Below are positions 52,481 to 63,730 of a stretch of 64,000 bases of DNA, one piece after another. The stretch comes from Gracilimonas sp017641085. GTDB taxonomy: Bacteria > Bacteroidota > Rhodothermia > Balneolales > Balneolaceae. Each line of letters begins with the position of its first letter. Position 1 is the first letter of the stretch. Under the pieces are notes generated by a model that was given only the letters and a program-made list of their open reading frames with translations, did no database searches and was not told the origin of the DNA. The translations under genes were made by a program, and so were the position numbers. Where the stretch lies: assembly GCF_046115515.1 (NCBI RefSeq), contig NZ_CP175953.1. One strand, written 5' to 3'.

Positions 52481-54400
52481 TCATGAATTTACTTTAAAAT
52501 TCCCCAATTCAACCAAAGCCTCGTCAGACCACTCTTTGGGTTGCCAAGCTCTTACATAAATTTTTGGTTTATCACTATTGAAGTCTATTAAGAGAAATAA
52601 ATATCCTTCATCAGAGTAATTGGTCGATTGATAGCTTTGCCTCATGCTAATACCATAAATGCCTTCCTGATTATTTTTTCTAAGGATATTGAACGTCGAA
52701 AAACCTAAGTGAATGTCAGGCTTTGATGCAAAGAGAAGGGTCTGTCGTTCCAAGAACTCTTTCTTTGTCTCCCGAAGATACTCCACATCCGGTTGGCGTT
52801 CCTGATTCTGTTCATAAGCAAACTTATCGCCAGAGCTACTATTATCAACTTTAAGGACTCTTCCAGTTATAATTACAGCTTGTTCTGCAAACATAGTCCC
52901 AAGTTGTTCTACATTTCTTGTTAAATAGGCAGTCCTGTATTTTTCTACAAACTTGATCATTACCTGTCGTTTATCCCAGTCATTTCCATATCCAGATTGG
53001 CGGCGAAATTCATCATACATTCCATCCATTACACCAAAATTTACATCTTTTACTGAACCTGTGGAATCTAAATCAGGAACTAAATACTCTTTTGTTTGGA
53101 GATTGATTGAGGGATAACGAGCAGTGGTTGTTAATTGACGAAACTCCCATCCATTACGAGTTTTATTAATCTCAGACTTCGAAGTATTATTAGATACACT
53201 AAGATTATTGAAATCTTCAATATCTGTCAGCTTTTTGTTCAAGAATTCATCTTCTTGCCATTCTGGGTTTTCAACCCCAGAATTGAAGTATTCCTGTAAC
53301 GATGTAAGGTGAGATGGTACTAACTCTTTGAGTTGTTCTTCACTCACTGCAATTTCCTTCTCATCAAGATCAGATGAATCGCCAGATTCCCCCATAAAAG
53401 TGTTAAGTGTAAAGGTCTCATTCATTGCTGCAAAAGACACCTTTTCTTTAAGCTCTTCTTTTTTGCTTTCTGAAATTGGTTGGTCTAATCTGACTCTTTT
53501 TGTGTATTTGAAAGGGGGGCGTTGTACTAAATTCCAAAGGTCACTTACTTCTTTTATTTCCCCTCTGTTTTCGTAATAGTCATACTTTACATTTATTTGT
53601 ATCTCTCTAAGCATCGTACTAGAGCCATACAGGTTAATAGTTGCAGTTCCATCAATCGATTTAGCAGATACTGAATTATTACCATCCCAAAAACTAAAAT
53701 CCAGAGTTTTTGCTTTTTCACCATCAACGAGAACAGCTAAAGTAATCTCTCGATTCTTATCAGTAAGCATTTCATCAGAAAGAACTTCAAATGATGCAGA
53801 TTGCATTATTGAAGGAATCCTGAACCCGGGTTCTACATACAAGTTATCACCATTATGCATCAGGGTAGATTCCGGGATGGAATTCAACAGTATGATGCTG
53901 AAGTAATAGTATTTAAGGGCATTGGCAAAGTTGCCTTCTTCTTCAAATTCCTCGGCTTTATCAAAAATATCCTTTACCAGCTGTTTCCGGTTTTCAAAAA
54001 TCTCATTTACCGATGATTTTTGAATGTACCTGAACACGTAAATTCCACAATCACGGGGTTCCTTAAAGGTTTTAAGGTTTTTTAGCTGAGCCGATGAATA
54101 GGTTTTAACGATTCCTTCAACTTCCTGCTTATACTCACCCTGATTGTCGGTGATGCTTTCGGATACTTTATTAGTGAAAGATGACTCAATATTTACGGCA
54201 ATTTTGGACAGCAGCTGATCGATAGCAGCAGACTCGCTTTCACTCTGATTTTGTGAACAGAATTCACCCCAGTAATGGTCATCACCGGCTTTAATGGCTT
54301 CGATGTCCGGAGTTTGGGCAAATGCGTTCGATGAAATAAAAACAGCGAAAAGCAGCGGTAGAATCAGTTGACTGATGGAATTTTTCTTTGAATAGTACAT
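52481..54400 (-). CDS. LPP20-like / NTF2-like exported protein
   Basis: This is a 639-residue exported protein with a signal peptide (1-28, ending AFAQ). The N-terminal region (about 30-130) starts with the phrase DDHYWGEFCSQNQSESESAAIDQLLSKIAV, reminiscent of LPP20-type domains in which repeated residues precede a helical rod. Residues 145-175 form a coiled or TPR-like segment (KAEEFEEEGNFANALKYYYFS). The C-terminal 150 residues (MIKFVEKYRTAYLTRNVEQLGTMFAEQAVII) resemble an NTF2/SnoaL fold. It starts 5 bp after the transglutaminase-like gene. I know no function for this combination. Confidence 0.55.
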   Translation of the reverse strand: MYYSKKNSISQLILPLLFAVFISSNAFAQTPDIEAIKAGDDHYWGEFCSQNQSESESAAIDQLLSKIAVNIESSFTNKVSESITDNQGEYKQEVEGIVKTYSSAQLKNLKTFKEPRDCGIYVFRYIQKSSVNEIFENRKQLVKDIFDKAEEFEEEGNFANALKYYYFSIILLNSIPESTLMHNGDNLYVEPGFRIPSIMQSASFEVLSDEMLTDKNREITLAVLVDGEKAKTLDFSFWDGNNSVSAKSIDGTATINLYGSSTMLREIQINVKYDYYENRGEIKEVSDLWNLVQRPPFKYTKRVRLDQPISESKKEELKEKVSFAAMNETFTLNTFMGESGDSSDLDEKEIAVSEEQLKELVPSHLTSLQEYFNSGVENPEWQEDEFLNKKLTDIEDFNNLSVSNNTSKSEINKTRNGWEFRQLTTTARYPSINLQTKEYLVPDLDSTGSVKDVNFGVMDGMYDEFRRQSGYGNDWDKRQVMIKFVEKYRTAYLTRNVEQLGTMFAEQAVIITGRVLKVDNSSSGDKFAYEQNQERQPDVEYLRETKKEFLERQTLLFASKPDIHLGFSTFNILRKNNQEGIYGISMRQSYQSTNYSDEGYLFLLIDFNSDKPKIYVRAWQPKEWSDEALVELGNFKVNS

Positions 54401-54405
54401 TGTGG

Positions 54406-55950
54406 TTATTGTAAGCTTACAATTTCTGGTTTTTCGTTTTTGTATTGAGTCATGGTCATTCCAACAGATGCGTTTATATAGGTCGGATCTGCAACGATAT
54501 ACTTTTTCCCTGAATGATAATGGCTGTCGCCTTCCACATTATTGCCGGTGAAGGAAACGGCGGTAGCAAGATGCTTACTGTATCTCAGTCCAACTACTTC
54601 TAATCCCACCAATTCCTGAACCAGGTTGGCAAAAAGGATAGAGCGGTCATCACAATCAGAATAAGGATAGAAAAGGGTTTCTTCGGGAATCATGTATTTC
54701 TCACGATCAAACTGGTCCTGGTCCGTTTTGTAGTCAAAGGCAGTTTGCACAAAACGGAGGAGGAAGTTCACCGCCTCTTCTTCGCTCATATCTGCGATGG
54801 CAGGGGCAAGTTTTTCATAAATCGATTTCTTGGACGATTCAGAAAGGGAAGCCGTAAAGAATACAGGGAGCTCGGTTAGCGGAAAATATTCGAAATAGGT
54901 AATCAAATTCTTGTCGATGGAAACCGGGATACTGTAGTCTTTTTCATTAAAGGAAAATTCGAGAGTTCGGGACTCAACATTCTTTGTATCGCCCAAATTC
55001 GGAAATTCTTTAATGGTAAGGTCCAGTTTTTTGCTCTGGCTTTGGTGTGAACCGGTGTAAGTGAAGATAGAGCTTGGAGTCTGCTTGTCTTCATTCAGGT
55101 CAATTACATAGTACTGTTCGCCATCCAGCGTGTAGTACTTGGTGTTAAATACATTGTATTCTACAGCAAATAGGATGTAAACATCATTTTGGTCGTACCC
55201 GATGCGCACTTTATATCCTGCCCGGGTTAGCAAAAACCAATTGTAAAGGTTGACCAGCTTCTTGTCGTAGCCTTCATAAACCGTATTGGCAAAGTCGTTG
55301 ATCAGCAGCACGTAGCCCCAATCGTTCAGCTTTAATTCCTCACTTACTTTATTGGAGTAGGATATAATCGGATCGTGGTTTATCCGGCTCACTTTATCCC
55401 AAAACTCAGCAATACGTTTGTTATCGGTTTTTCTCATGGAAAATTCGCGGGGAGAATACAGAGCTCTGAGTTGAGTCGGGTATTCAAAAGGAATGGTAGA
55501 GGAGAAGTAATTGATGTTGGTGGAACGTGTCTCAATATCCCCAAACATCGACTCTTTGGGTGGTATTTCTATTTTAATAGGCTCAGGCTCGGGAGCGTCA
55601 GGTATATCAATATTAATACGTTCGCGAACCGGGGTATCGTCCTTGGGAGCGGTATTCTCAACGGTCGGTTTAGGCGGAGCCTTTGGGATGGTGATAGGCT
55701 TTCTTTCTTTGTAGAAATCAGACCCCTGGTTGATACCTACTTCTTCCCAGGTTTTTTCCAACATCTCAATAAACTCTTTATCGAATTTATCCTGATACTC
55801 TTTGAATTCAGCTTCTTGCTGTTTCTTCCATTTTTCGTACTCGGTATCCTGAGCAGAAACCATGGCCGGAATCAGTGAAAGGGATAAGAATAAAATCAGA
55901 AAAGCGGGAAAATATTTTTTCCCTGTATTATTGCAATCGAAAAACCCCAT
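54406..55950 (-). CDS. Exported transglutaminase-like protein
   Basis: This is a 514-residue exported protein. A signal peptide (about 1-33, ending VSAQ) leads to a charged coiled-coil (about 35-70) and a proline/acidic linker (about 85-150, PKAPPKPT and PDAPEPEPIKIEIPP). The C-terminal domain is transglutaminase-like, with Cys in YPYSDCDDRSILFANLV (about 433), His in SKHLATAVSF (about 459) and Asp in YIVADPTYINASVG (about 487), a plausible Cys-His-Asp triad. It could crosslink or cleave envelope proteins. It is the first gene of the minus-strand envelope set and diverges from the LPP20 lipoprotein gene. Confidence 0.7.
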   Translation of the reverse strand: MGFFDCNNTGKKYFPAFLILFLSLSLIPAMVSAQDTEYEKWKKQQEAEFKEYQDKFDKEFIEMLEKTWEEVGINQGSDFYKERKPITIPKAPPKPTVENTAPKDDTPVRERINIDIPDAPEPEPIKIEIPPKESMFGDIETRSTNINYFSSTIPFEYPTQLRALYSPREFSMRKTDNKRIAEFWDKVSRINHDPIISYSNKVSEELKLNDWGYVLLINDFANTVYEGYDKKLVNLYNWFLLTRAGYKVRIGYDQNDVYILFAVEYNVFNTKYYTLDGEQYYVIDLNEDKQTPSSIFTYTGSHQSQSKKLDLTIKEFPNLGDTKNVESRTLEFSFNEKDYSIPVSIDKNLITYFEYFPLTELPVFFTASLSESSKKSIYEKLAPAIADMSEEEAVNFLLRFVQTAFDYKTDQDQFDREKYMIPEETLFYPYSDCDDRSILFANLVQELVGLEVVGLRYSKHLATAVSFTGNNVEGDSHYHSGKKYIVADPTYINASVGMTMTQYKNEKPEIVSLQ

Positions 55951-56095
55951 CTTTAAACCTCAACGTTACTTTTAGTAGTATATACGACAAAAATTGAACA
56001 AAATAGTGTGATAGTCAAATTAAAAAGATTTGTGTTGGTTGATATTTCATTTTATTATTCCCGAAACCAAATAATACCACAAAGGGGTAATTGAT

Positions 56096-56662
56096 ATGAA
56101 AATGAAATCTATTCTTTTAACATTATTCGCATTTACATTCATGGTTTCTTGCGGGGGCGAAAAAGCCGTAACCAGCCAGAGCTCAATGCCTAACTGGATC
56201 ATGGTGCCACCTAACGATACTGAAGAATACTTCTATGCACCCGGGCAAGCTGAAAGCAGCCGTCAGGGAACTGCACTTAGAATGGCTCAAAGCAACGCTA
56301 CCACAGCTATGGCTCAGAAACTGGAAGTAAAAGTTTCTGCCCTTCAAAAATCTTTTGAAGAAGAAGTGCAAAGCGGACCAAATGCCAACTACGCAGCTAC
56401 ATTTTCCAGTGCAAGCGAGCAGCTCGTGAACAACACAATGAATGGTGTTACCCGCGACCGTGCCGAGTGTGAGCAACTAAATCCTGAAGTAACCGGTGGT
56501 AACGTAAACCAGCGTTGTTATGTACTGGTTCGTATGCCGGTAGGTCAGGCTCGTTCCGTACTTGAAAATGCACTTTCTAAAGACGAAGAGCTTTACACCA
56601 AGTTTAAAGCTTCCAAAGCGTTTGAAGAACTGCAAAACAAACTTCATGAATTAGAAGACTAA
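56096..56662 (+). CDS. LPP20-family lipoprotein
   Basis: This is a 188-residue lipoprotein with lipobox FMVSC (Cys19). The remainder matches the LPP20 pattern: PNWIMVPPNDTEEYFYAPGQAESSRQGTALRMAQSNATTAMAQKL, followed by a helical rod and a Q-R-C-Y-V-L-V-R-M strand. LPP20 proteins are outer-membrane lipoproteins of unknown biochemical role. It is divergent from the transglutaminase-like gene across a 145-bp promoter region and 18 bp upstream of a related gene. Confidence 0.8.
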   Translation: MKMKSILLTLFAFTFMVSCGGEKAVTSQSSMPNWIMVPPNDTEEYFYAPGQAESSRQGTALRMAQSNATTAMAQKLEVKVSALQKSFEEEVQSGPNANYAATFSSASEQLVNNTMNGVTRDRAECEQLNPEVTGGNVNQRCYVLVRMPVGQARSVLENALSKDEELYTKFKASKAFEELQNKLHELED

Positions 56663-56680
56663 ATTCGAAATAGAGTTTTT

Positions 56681-59154
<2,474 letters not shown>

Positions 59155-59172
59155 GAGTTTATGATCTTGTAA

Positions 59173-59303
59173 AATTCAAAATTAATAATGAAAAATTTAA
59201 AATTGTTGTCGGTGCAGTTAAAGCAGCTGAAGTAGATTCAAGTATCTTTACTGGATTAGCCACTGTTGCCCCATTTTTCATTTTAAATTTTAAATTTTGA
59301 ATT
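59173..59303. repeat. Short inverted-repeat element between ligase and exonuclease
   Basis: AATTCAAAATT at 59173-59183 is mirrored by AATTTTGAATT at 59293-59303, and an inner AATGAAAAAT (59187-59196) by ATTTTTCATT (59273-59282). About 75 bp of higher-GC sequence lie between the arms. It fills the gap between the two genes and looks like a small palindromic intergenic element. Confidence 0.45.
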
Positions 59304-59306
59304 CCC

Positions 59307-60299
59307 CTAATCATCCTGCTGTATCTCCATATCTAAAAACTGTGACGGAATATTTCGCTGGTCCAGATAATGTTTTACCACATCCGGATTGGGCGTGTGA
59401 GTGATATAGGTCATTTTGGGCTGAAGCTGTTCACAAAGAGAAATAAGTTCAAAGAAGTCGAGATGATCGGAAATAGGGATTAATTTATCTACCGTAAGCT
59501 GACTTCTTCTCGACTCCATCGCTGCCCAGCCGCTACAGTAGGCAATTCGCTTCCTGCGGACGTTGGACGCAAAGCCATTATTGATAGCCGAACTCGGACA
59601 AATCAGGATTTTCCCCTCACAAGTCTCCCGGTCATAAGTTTCATAATTACCCAGGTTGATGCCTTCCTCTTCATATACATCACAGAGTTTAAACCCGGCG
59701 CCATGTATTTGCACGGGATGATTCAAATCCTTAACCAAATGCATGATTTCCTGCGCCTTGCCGAGGTTATATGCCAGAAAGACCGGGGTATACCCTTCAT
59801 CCAAAGCAGATTGAGCAAAGCCGGAGATTTCAGCCTTCAGCTCTTCATAATCAGCCCAGCGGTAAACAGGCAGACTGAAGGTCGCCTCGGTTATAAAGCT
59901 GTCGATTTGAGCATCGGGGAGTTCGAAGCCTTCGGTGGCGGGAGAGGGTGGAGTTCGGTAATCGCCGGTGTAGAGCAGGTTGCCAAAATCGCTTTCCACA
60001 AAGGTCATGGCGGAGCCGAGTATATGTCCGGCCGGGTAGAAGGTAACCCTGGTGTTCTCAGTTTCTATAGATAGCTTAAATGGTAGTTCCTGCACCTCGT
60101 ACTTGGCTCCCCGAAGTTTCATGAACTTTTTAGTAGGTGCAGTCGCATACACCGCTTCGGCATTGGAGCTCCATGGAATGTGATCAGCGTGGCCGTGAGA
60201 TACAAATACATGCTCTGCCTGTTTGCCGCTATAATCCAGCCCGATACCCAGCTGGGGCAGCAGTATTCCATGATTTCCGGCTTTGATGATTTTGAGCAT
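59307..60299 (-). CDS. Ligase-associated metallo-beta-lactamase-fold exonuclease
   Basis: This is a 330-residue cytoplasmic nuclease of the metallo-beta-lactamase/beta-CASP type. The zinc motif is HVFVSHGHADH, with His35, His37, Asp39 and His40. Other ligands lie in FYPAGHILGSAM and TGDY, and the later beta-CASP motifs in AYCSGWA and ISDHLDFFEL. Such proteins accompany ATP-dependent ligases in a damage-response cluster, where they resect DNA ends (family knowledge). It precedes the ligase gene in the same direction with the inverted-repeat element between them. Confidence 0.9.
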   Translation of the reverse strand: MLKIIKAGNHGILLPQLGIGLDYSGKQAEHVFVSHGHADHIPWSSNAEAVYATAPTKKFMKLRGAKYEVQELPFKLSIETENTRVTFYPAGHILGSAMTFVESDFGNLLYTGDYRTPPSPATEGFELPDAQIDSFITEATFSLPVYRWADYEELKAEISGFAQSALDEGYTPVFLAYNLGKAQEIMHLVKDLNHPVQIHGAGFKLCDVYEEEGINLGNYETYDRETCEGKILICPSSAINNGFASNVRRKRIAYCSGWAAMESRRSQLTVDKLIPISDHLDFFELISLCEQLQPKMTYITHTPNPDVVKHYLDQRNIPSQFLDMEIQQDD

Positions 60300-60648
60300 G
60301 TGTTTTGTTTAGTCATTCTGAGCGAAAGCGAAGAATCTTCACAAGTTGTTCAAGTTAAGATCCTTCGGAGGTATCCTCAGGATGACCTGTCAAATGCTTT
60401 TTTCTTAAAAAAGTCGTCCCGGTTAATCCTGAATCTCCTCTTAACCCACTGGAGTTCCAGTTCCTCCATACACTAAACTAAGAAGAGCGGGTGACAGTTC
60501 GTGGCAGGGTGCTTTCTGTTTTTCTTGTCAGGAATTGTGATGTATGAATATTGAGACAGGTAAAAAACCAATCACTTCAGCTAAATCCTTATTGCGCTTG
60601 TTTCCCGGAATTCTTAGATAGGGTACAACTTTAATAAATACTTCTTTT
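60300..60648. other. 349-bp intergenic region
   Basis: The gap lies between the divergent exonuclease gene and the small membrane-protein gene. It contains one palindromic repeat (60312-60387). The remainder has no open frame with coding character and no RNA motif I can recognise. Confidence 0.6.
60312..60387. repeat. Imperfect palindromic (REP-like) repeat
   Basis: Blocks GTCATTCTGAG, CGAAG and ATCTT in the left arm reappear in reverse complement as AAGATC, CTTCG and CTCAGGATGAC in the right arm. The arms are about 28-31 nt with a loop of about 17 nt. From memory, TCATTCTGAGCG..GAAGAATCT sequences are abundant intergenic palindromes in many Bacteroidota. Confidence 0.7.
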
Positions 60649-60846
60649 ATGAATCGTATTGTTGCTACTGCACTTCTTATTGCCGGCGGACTTCTTCTTT
60701 ATTTTGGATATCAGGAATACAACTCGTTCGGTTCAGAACTTGATCAGGCCTTTGGCGGGTCTGGTTCTACCAATGCCATTATTATGCTGGTGGTTGGAGT
60801 TGTCGCCGTTATCCTGGGCGGATCCAGGCTGGTAAAAAAGAAGTAG
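60649..60846 (+). CDS. Small two-helix membrane protein, DUF3185-like
   Basis: This is a 65-residue protein of two hydrophobic helices (about 4-22 and 42-60) joined by a loop FGSELDQAFGGSGSTNAI and ending in a basic KKK. Size, spacing and the S..L...F.G sequence fit DUF3185, a family of short inner-membrane proteins without known function. The ATG follows an AT-rich leader. It is monocistronic; the structured region 60898-61055 lies immediately downstream. Confidence 0.75.
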   Translation: MNRIVATALLIAGGLLLYFGYQEYNSFGSELDQAFGGSGSTNAIIMLVVGVVAVILGGSRLVKKK

Positions 60847-60897
60847 CTGAAAAGAACTTTAGAGGACCTTTCTGCAACCGCTTGACCCTATCTCTGT

Positions 60898-61055
60898 CTC
60901 TTTCCCTAACGCACTTTGTGAAAACTTCGTGGAAGGTCATTCTCCTTAAACCTTATTAGTAATCTTGCTAAGCCGGTACGTATGCGTCAGGGAAAGAGGA
61001 CGCATGACATAGTTATGATGTTGAAGTCTCTTTTCGGAAGGAGACTTCACCTTTT
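60898..61055 (+). promoter_or_regulatory. Switch-like structured leader with terminator before the GNAT gene
   Basis: CTCTTTCCCTAACGCA (60898-60913) can pair with TGCGTCAGGGAAAGAG (60983-60998): 16 bp with one mismatch, enclosing a 69-nt loop. The right arm can instead fold locally, ATGCGTC (60982-60988) with GACGCAT (60999-61005). A terminator hairpin, GAAGTCTC (61023-61030) with GAGACTTC (61041-61048) plus T-rich sequence, ends 24 nt before the GNAT start. Mutually exclusive stems ahead of a terminator suggest a riboswitch or attenuator, though a small RNA is also possible. I do not recognise a known class. Confidence 0.45.
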
Positions 61056-61078
61056 TATTATCTTCAGCAAAAAATCAT

Positions 61079-61606
61079 ATGAATATTACCATCCGAAGAG
61101 AAACCAAAGCTGATCACTCTGATGTATTTGAGCTTATCAAAAAGGCTTTCGAAGGAGAGGAGTACAGCGATCAAACCGAACACCTGTTGGTGGAGCGGCT
61201 TCGGAGCTCAGAGGCATTCATTCCGGAGTTATCGCTGGTGGCAGAACGGGAGAATGAAATTGTTGGTCATATTTTGTTTACACGAATTTTTATCAAAAGT
61301 GAAAAAGAGGAGTGGGAGTCGTTGGCTCTGGCCCCGGTTACCGTTCTGCCGAACTATCAGGGAAAAGGGATTGGCGGTCAGCTGATCAAAGCCGGGCATA
61401 AGGCTGCACGGGATGCGGGTTTTACTTCCGTTATTTTAGTAGGTCATGCCGGATATTATCCCCGCTTCGGTTATCGTCCCTGTATGGACTTTGATATCAG
61501 CCTTCCTTTAGACATACCACCCGAAAACTGCATGGCTATTGAGCTTGAACCGGGTGCCCTTAAGGATGTTCATGGGGTTGTGGAGTATCCTTCTGAATTC
61601 TATTAA
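61079..61606 (+). CDS. GNAT-family N-acetyltransferase (YhbS-like)
   Basis: This is a 175-residue acetyltransferase using acetyl-CoA. The acetyl-CoA loop is in VLPNYQGKGIGGQLIKAGHKAARDAG (Q/R-x-x-G-x-G/A pattern QGKGIG). The following ILVGHAGYYPRFGYRP segment is typical of the YhbS group. The substrate is unknown. The gene has a long structured leader ending in a terminator 24 nt before the ATG at 61079, suggesting regulated read-through. Confidence 0.88.
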   Translation: MNITIRRETKADHSDVFELIKKAFEGEEYSDQTEHLLVERLRSSEAFIPELSLVAERENEIVGHILFTRIFIKSEKEEWESLALAPVTVLPNYQGKGIGGQLIKAGHKAARDAGFTSVILVGHAGYYPRFGYRPCMDFDISLPLDIPPENCMAIELEPGALKDVHGVVEYPSEFY

Positions 61607-61784
61607 CTGAGCCTATGAGTTTGGCTATATTTCAAACTTGGGGTTAAACTGCACTGTACATAGCTGCTTCCCAAAATAGTGGCCGATAATTTTAGTAAAA
61701 GGACTTAGGCCGACTCATAGAATCTTGCAAATTGACTCTCAAAGCTTTTCTTATTTATTTAGGAGAAATAAATTCGGAGGTATA

Positions 61785-62327
61785 ATGAGTATTATGGTAT
61801 TGAATAATATGGGCATACTGCTTTTGACAGGAGTATTAAAAGAGGCTCAAATATACAGTGACATGCCACCGGAAATTAACTATACGATCCCGGAGCTGAT
61901 CATTTCAGCTTTCATGCTTGTTATCTGTATTTATGCATTGTTTAAACTGTTTACACAACCAAGAGTTAAAGGTGATTTTAAGCTAATGCGCTGTCCGGAA
62001 TGCGGTGAAGAACCCTATAAAATCTGGAAATGGTCAGGCCCGGGAGTCGATTTCAAAAAACGTATGCAGGGATTTATGACATGTATCCACTGCGGAAGTT
62101 ATCTGAGAAAGATTCACAGCAGGGTATTTTATACATGTATTTTTGTAATGTCACTTTCTTATCTCATTATTTTTAGTATCCCGCTCTATCTCTCGTTTGA
62201 ATCACAGCTCGGTCTTATCCTTTCAATTTTTGCTGTATTCGGCGGATTAATGGTAATCAGTTCGTTAATAGCTCTGTATTTACTGATAGCAAGAACCCGC
62301 TTCGTTCAGGTAGTAGCAAAGGATTAA
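61785..62327 (+). CDS. Membrane protein with zinc-ribbon loop
   Basis: This is a 180-residue protein of unknown function. ATG 61785 is chosen because GGAGG lies 4 bp before it; the frame is open back to a TTG at 61725. Membrane helices are expected at about 30-50, 113-134 and 143-168. Between the first and second is a cytoplasmic zinc-ribbon-like loop, MRCPECGEEPYKIW and MTCIHCGSYLRK, giving two CxxC pairs 35 residues apart. It may be a metal-stabilised membrane regulator. I do not know the family. Confidence 0.65.
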   Translation: MSIMVLNNMGILLLTGVLKEAQIYSDMPPEINYTIPELIISAFMLVICIYALFKLFTQPRVKGDFKLMRCPECGEEPYKIWKWSGPGVDFKKRMQGFMTCIHCGSYLRKIHSRVFYTCIFVMSLSYLIIFSIPLYLSFESQLGLILSIFAVFGGLMVISSLIALYLLIARTRFVQVVAKD

Positions 62328-62424
62328 TAATTAGCCCTGCCTAGGTATATCGGCCTTCATCTAAAATTCATATACCGGGTTATTTTTAATAGTAACCAAT
62401 CTTTTATATAGACAGGAGGTCGTC

Positions 62425-63625
62425 ATGAAAGTTTTAGTCGTAGGCGGTAATTTTGCCGGTTCAACAGCTGCACTTGAGATCAAACGGAAACTTGGAGATG
62501 AAGTTGAGGTCACGCTGATTGATCGCAATCCCGATTTCCTGTATATCCCATCCCTGATCTGGGTACCAACCGGTCGCAGAGAAATTTCAGACATTTCAAT
62601 TTCCAGAAAAGAAGTTTTGGAAAAAAGAGGGGTGAAATTTGTCCTGGATACCGCCACAAGAATTGATACAGAAGCAGAAGTGGTGTACACAGAACACGGA
62701 GAAGTTCCCCTATGATCACCTGATTATAGCTACCGGACCAAAAGTTCGTTTCGATGCCGTACCCGGACTTAAAGAACATGGCTTGTACATCGGAACTCCA
62801 ACGGGAGCCATGAAGACCCGCGAAAAGCTCGAAGAGTTCGTGAAGAATCCTGGCCCGATTGTAGTTGGGGCAACACAGGGAGCCGGTTGTATGGGAGCCG
62901 CCTTTGAATTTCTATTCAACCTTGAAAAATGGTTGCGGGATAAGAAAATCAGAAAGAAAGTAGATCTGCACTGGATTACACCGGAGCCATTCCTTGGCCA
63001 TTTTGGTATTGACGGAATGCCGGGAGGCGAAACCATGCTGCGCAAGTTCATGGACATGTTTCATATTACCTATCATACTGAAGTTGGCGTCAAAGAGGTA
63101 TTTGAAGATGCCGTTGAACTAACGGACGGCACAAGAATTGAGTCTCGCTTTACCATGCTCATGCCTCCGTTTACCGGAGTTGACCTGATTGAAAAATCCC
63201 AAAGCCTGAATGCCGGCGAAAATGGATTCATCCCGACTTTACCTACTTACAGGCACGAAACCATTGAGAATGTATGGGCAGCCGGATTAGCTGTAAATGT
63301 TACTGCGCCTTTCCAGCCCGGTAAAATTCCATTTAGTGTACCTAAAACAGGATATCCGAGTGATGTGACCGGTAAAATAGTAGCTAACAATGTGGTGAAT
63401 GTGATCCGTGGTATCGATGAACAGGAAGAAAAGCCATGGGGCAAAATTGCCGGCTTATGCGTAATGGATGCAGGTGAGAAAGAAGTGCTGATTTTCAGTA
63501 ACACGCTGTTCAAACCACGCAAAATTGCCATCATGATTCCGAATGTCCTTTTCGATTTCACCAAAGTATTCCTGGAAAAATATTTCCTCTGGAAACTGCG
63601 GAACGGGTATTCATACCTGCCATGA
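62425..63625 (+). pseudogene. Sulfide:quinone oxidoreductase-like flavoprotein, frameshifted
   Basis: The gene encodes a FAD-dependent NDH-2/SQR-type oxidoreductase, which would oxidise sulfide (or a related donor) and reduce quinone at the membrane. An AGGAGG lies 5 bp before the ATG. The first frame gives the FAD-binding VLVVGGNFAG N-terminus and ends at a TGA (62713-62715). The remainder continues in the +1 frame from YDHLIIATGP. Removing one C from the C4 run at 62707-62710 restores GEVPYDHLIIATGP and a 399-residue protein. Cysteines GAGCMGAAFEF and GLCVMDAG match SQR redox cysteines. The lesion is either a real mutation or a homopolymer sequencing error. Confidence 0.8.
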
Positions 63626-63657
63626 TGTTGTCCACTTCACCGATCGCTAATCGGTCT

Positions 63658-63712
63658 ATCGATCATTCATAAATCTAATGAATTGCGATTAACGATCGAC
63701 CGAATGATCGAT
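63658..63712. terminator. Convergent-gene palindrome
   Basis: ATCGATCATTC (63658-63668) is a perfect 11-bp inverted repeat of GAATGATCGAT (63702-63712), inside a region with further nested repeats (GCGATTA, CGATCG). It lies between the convergent SQR-like and TerC genes and may act as a terminator for both, although T-tracts are short. Confidence 0.5.
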
Positions 63713-63730
63713 TTTCGAAGTGATTTGAAT

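Noticed and set aside
60180..60476. 98-codon plus-strand frame overlapping the exonuclease gene start and the palindromic repeat
   Set aside because: It overlaps the conserved exonuclease N-terminus and runs through a non-coding palindrome.
61725..61784. TTG 61725 as start of the zinc-ribbon membrane protein
   Set aside because: ATG 61785 has GGAGG four bases upstream, while the TTG has no ribosome binding site.
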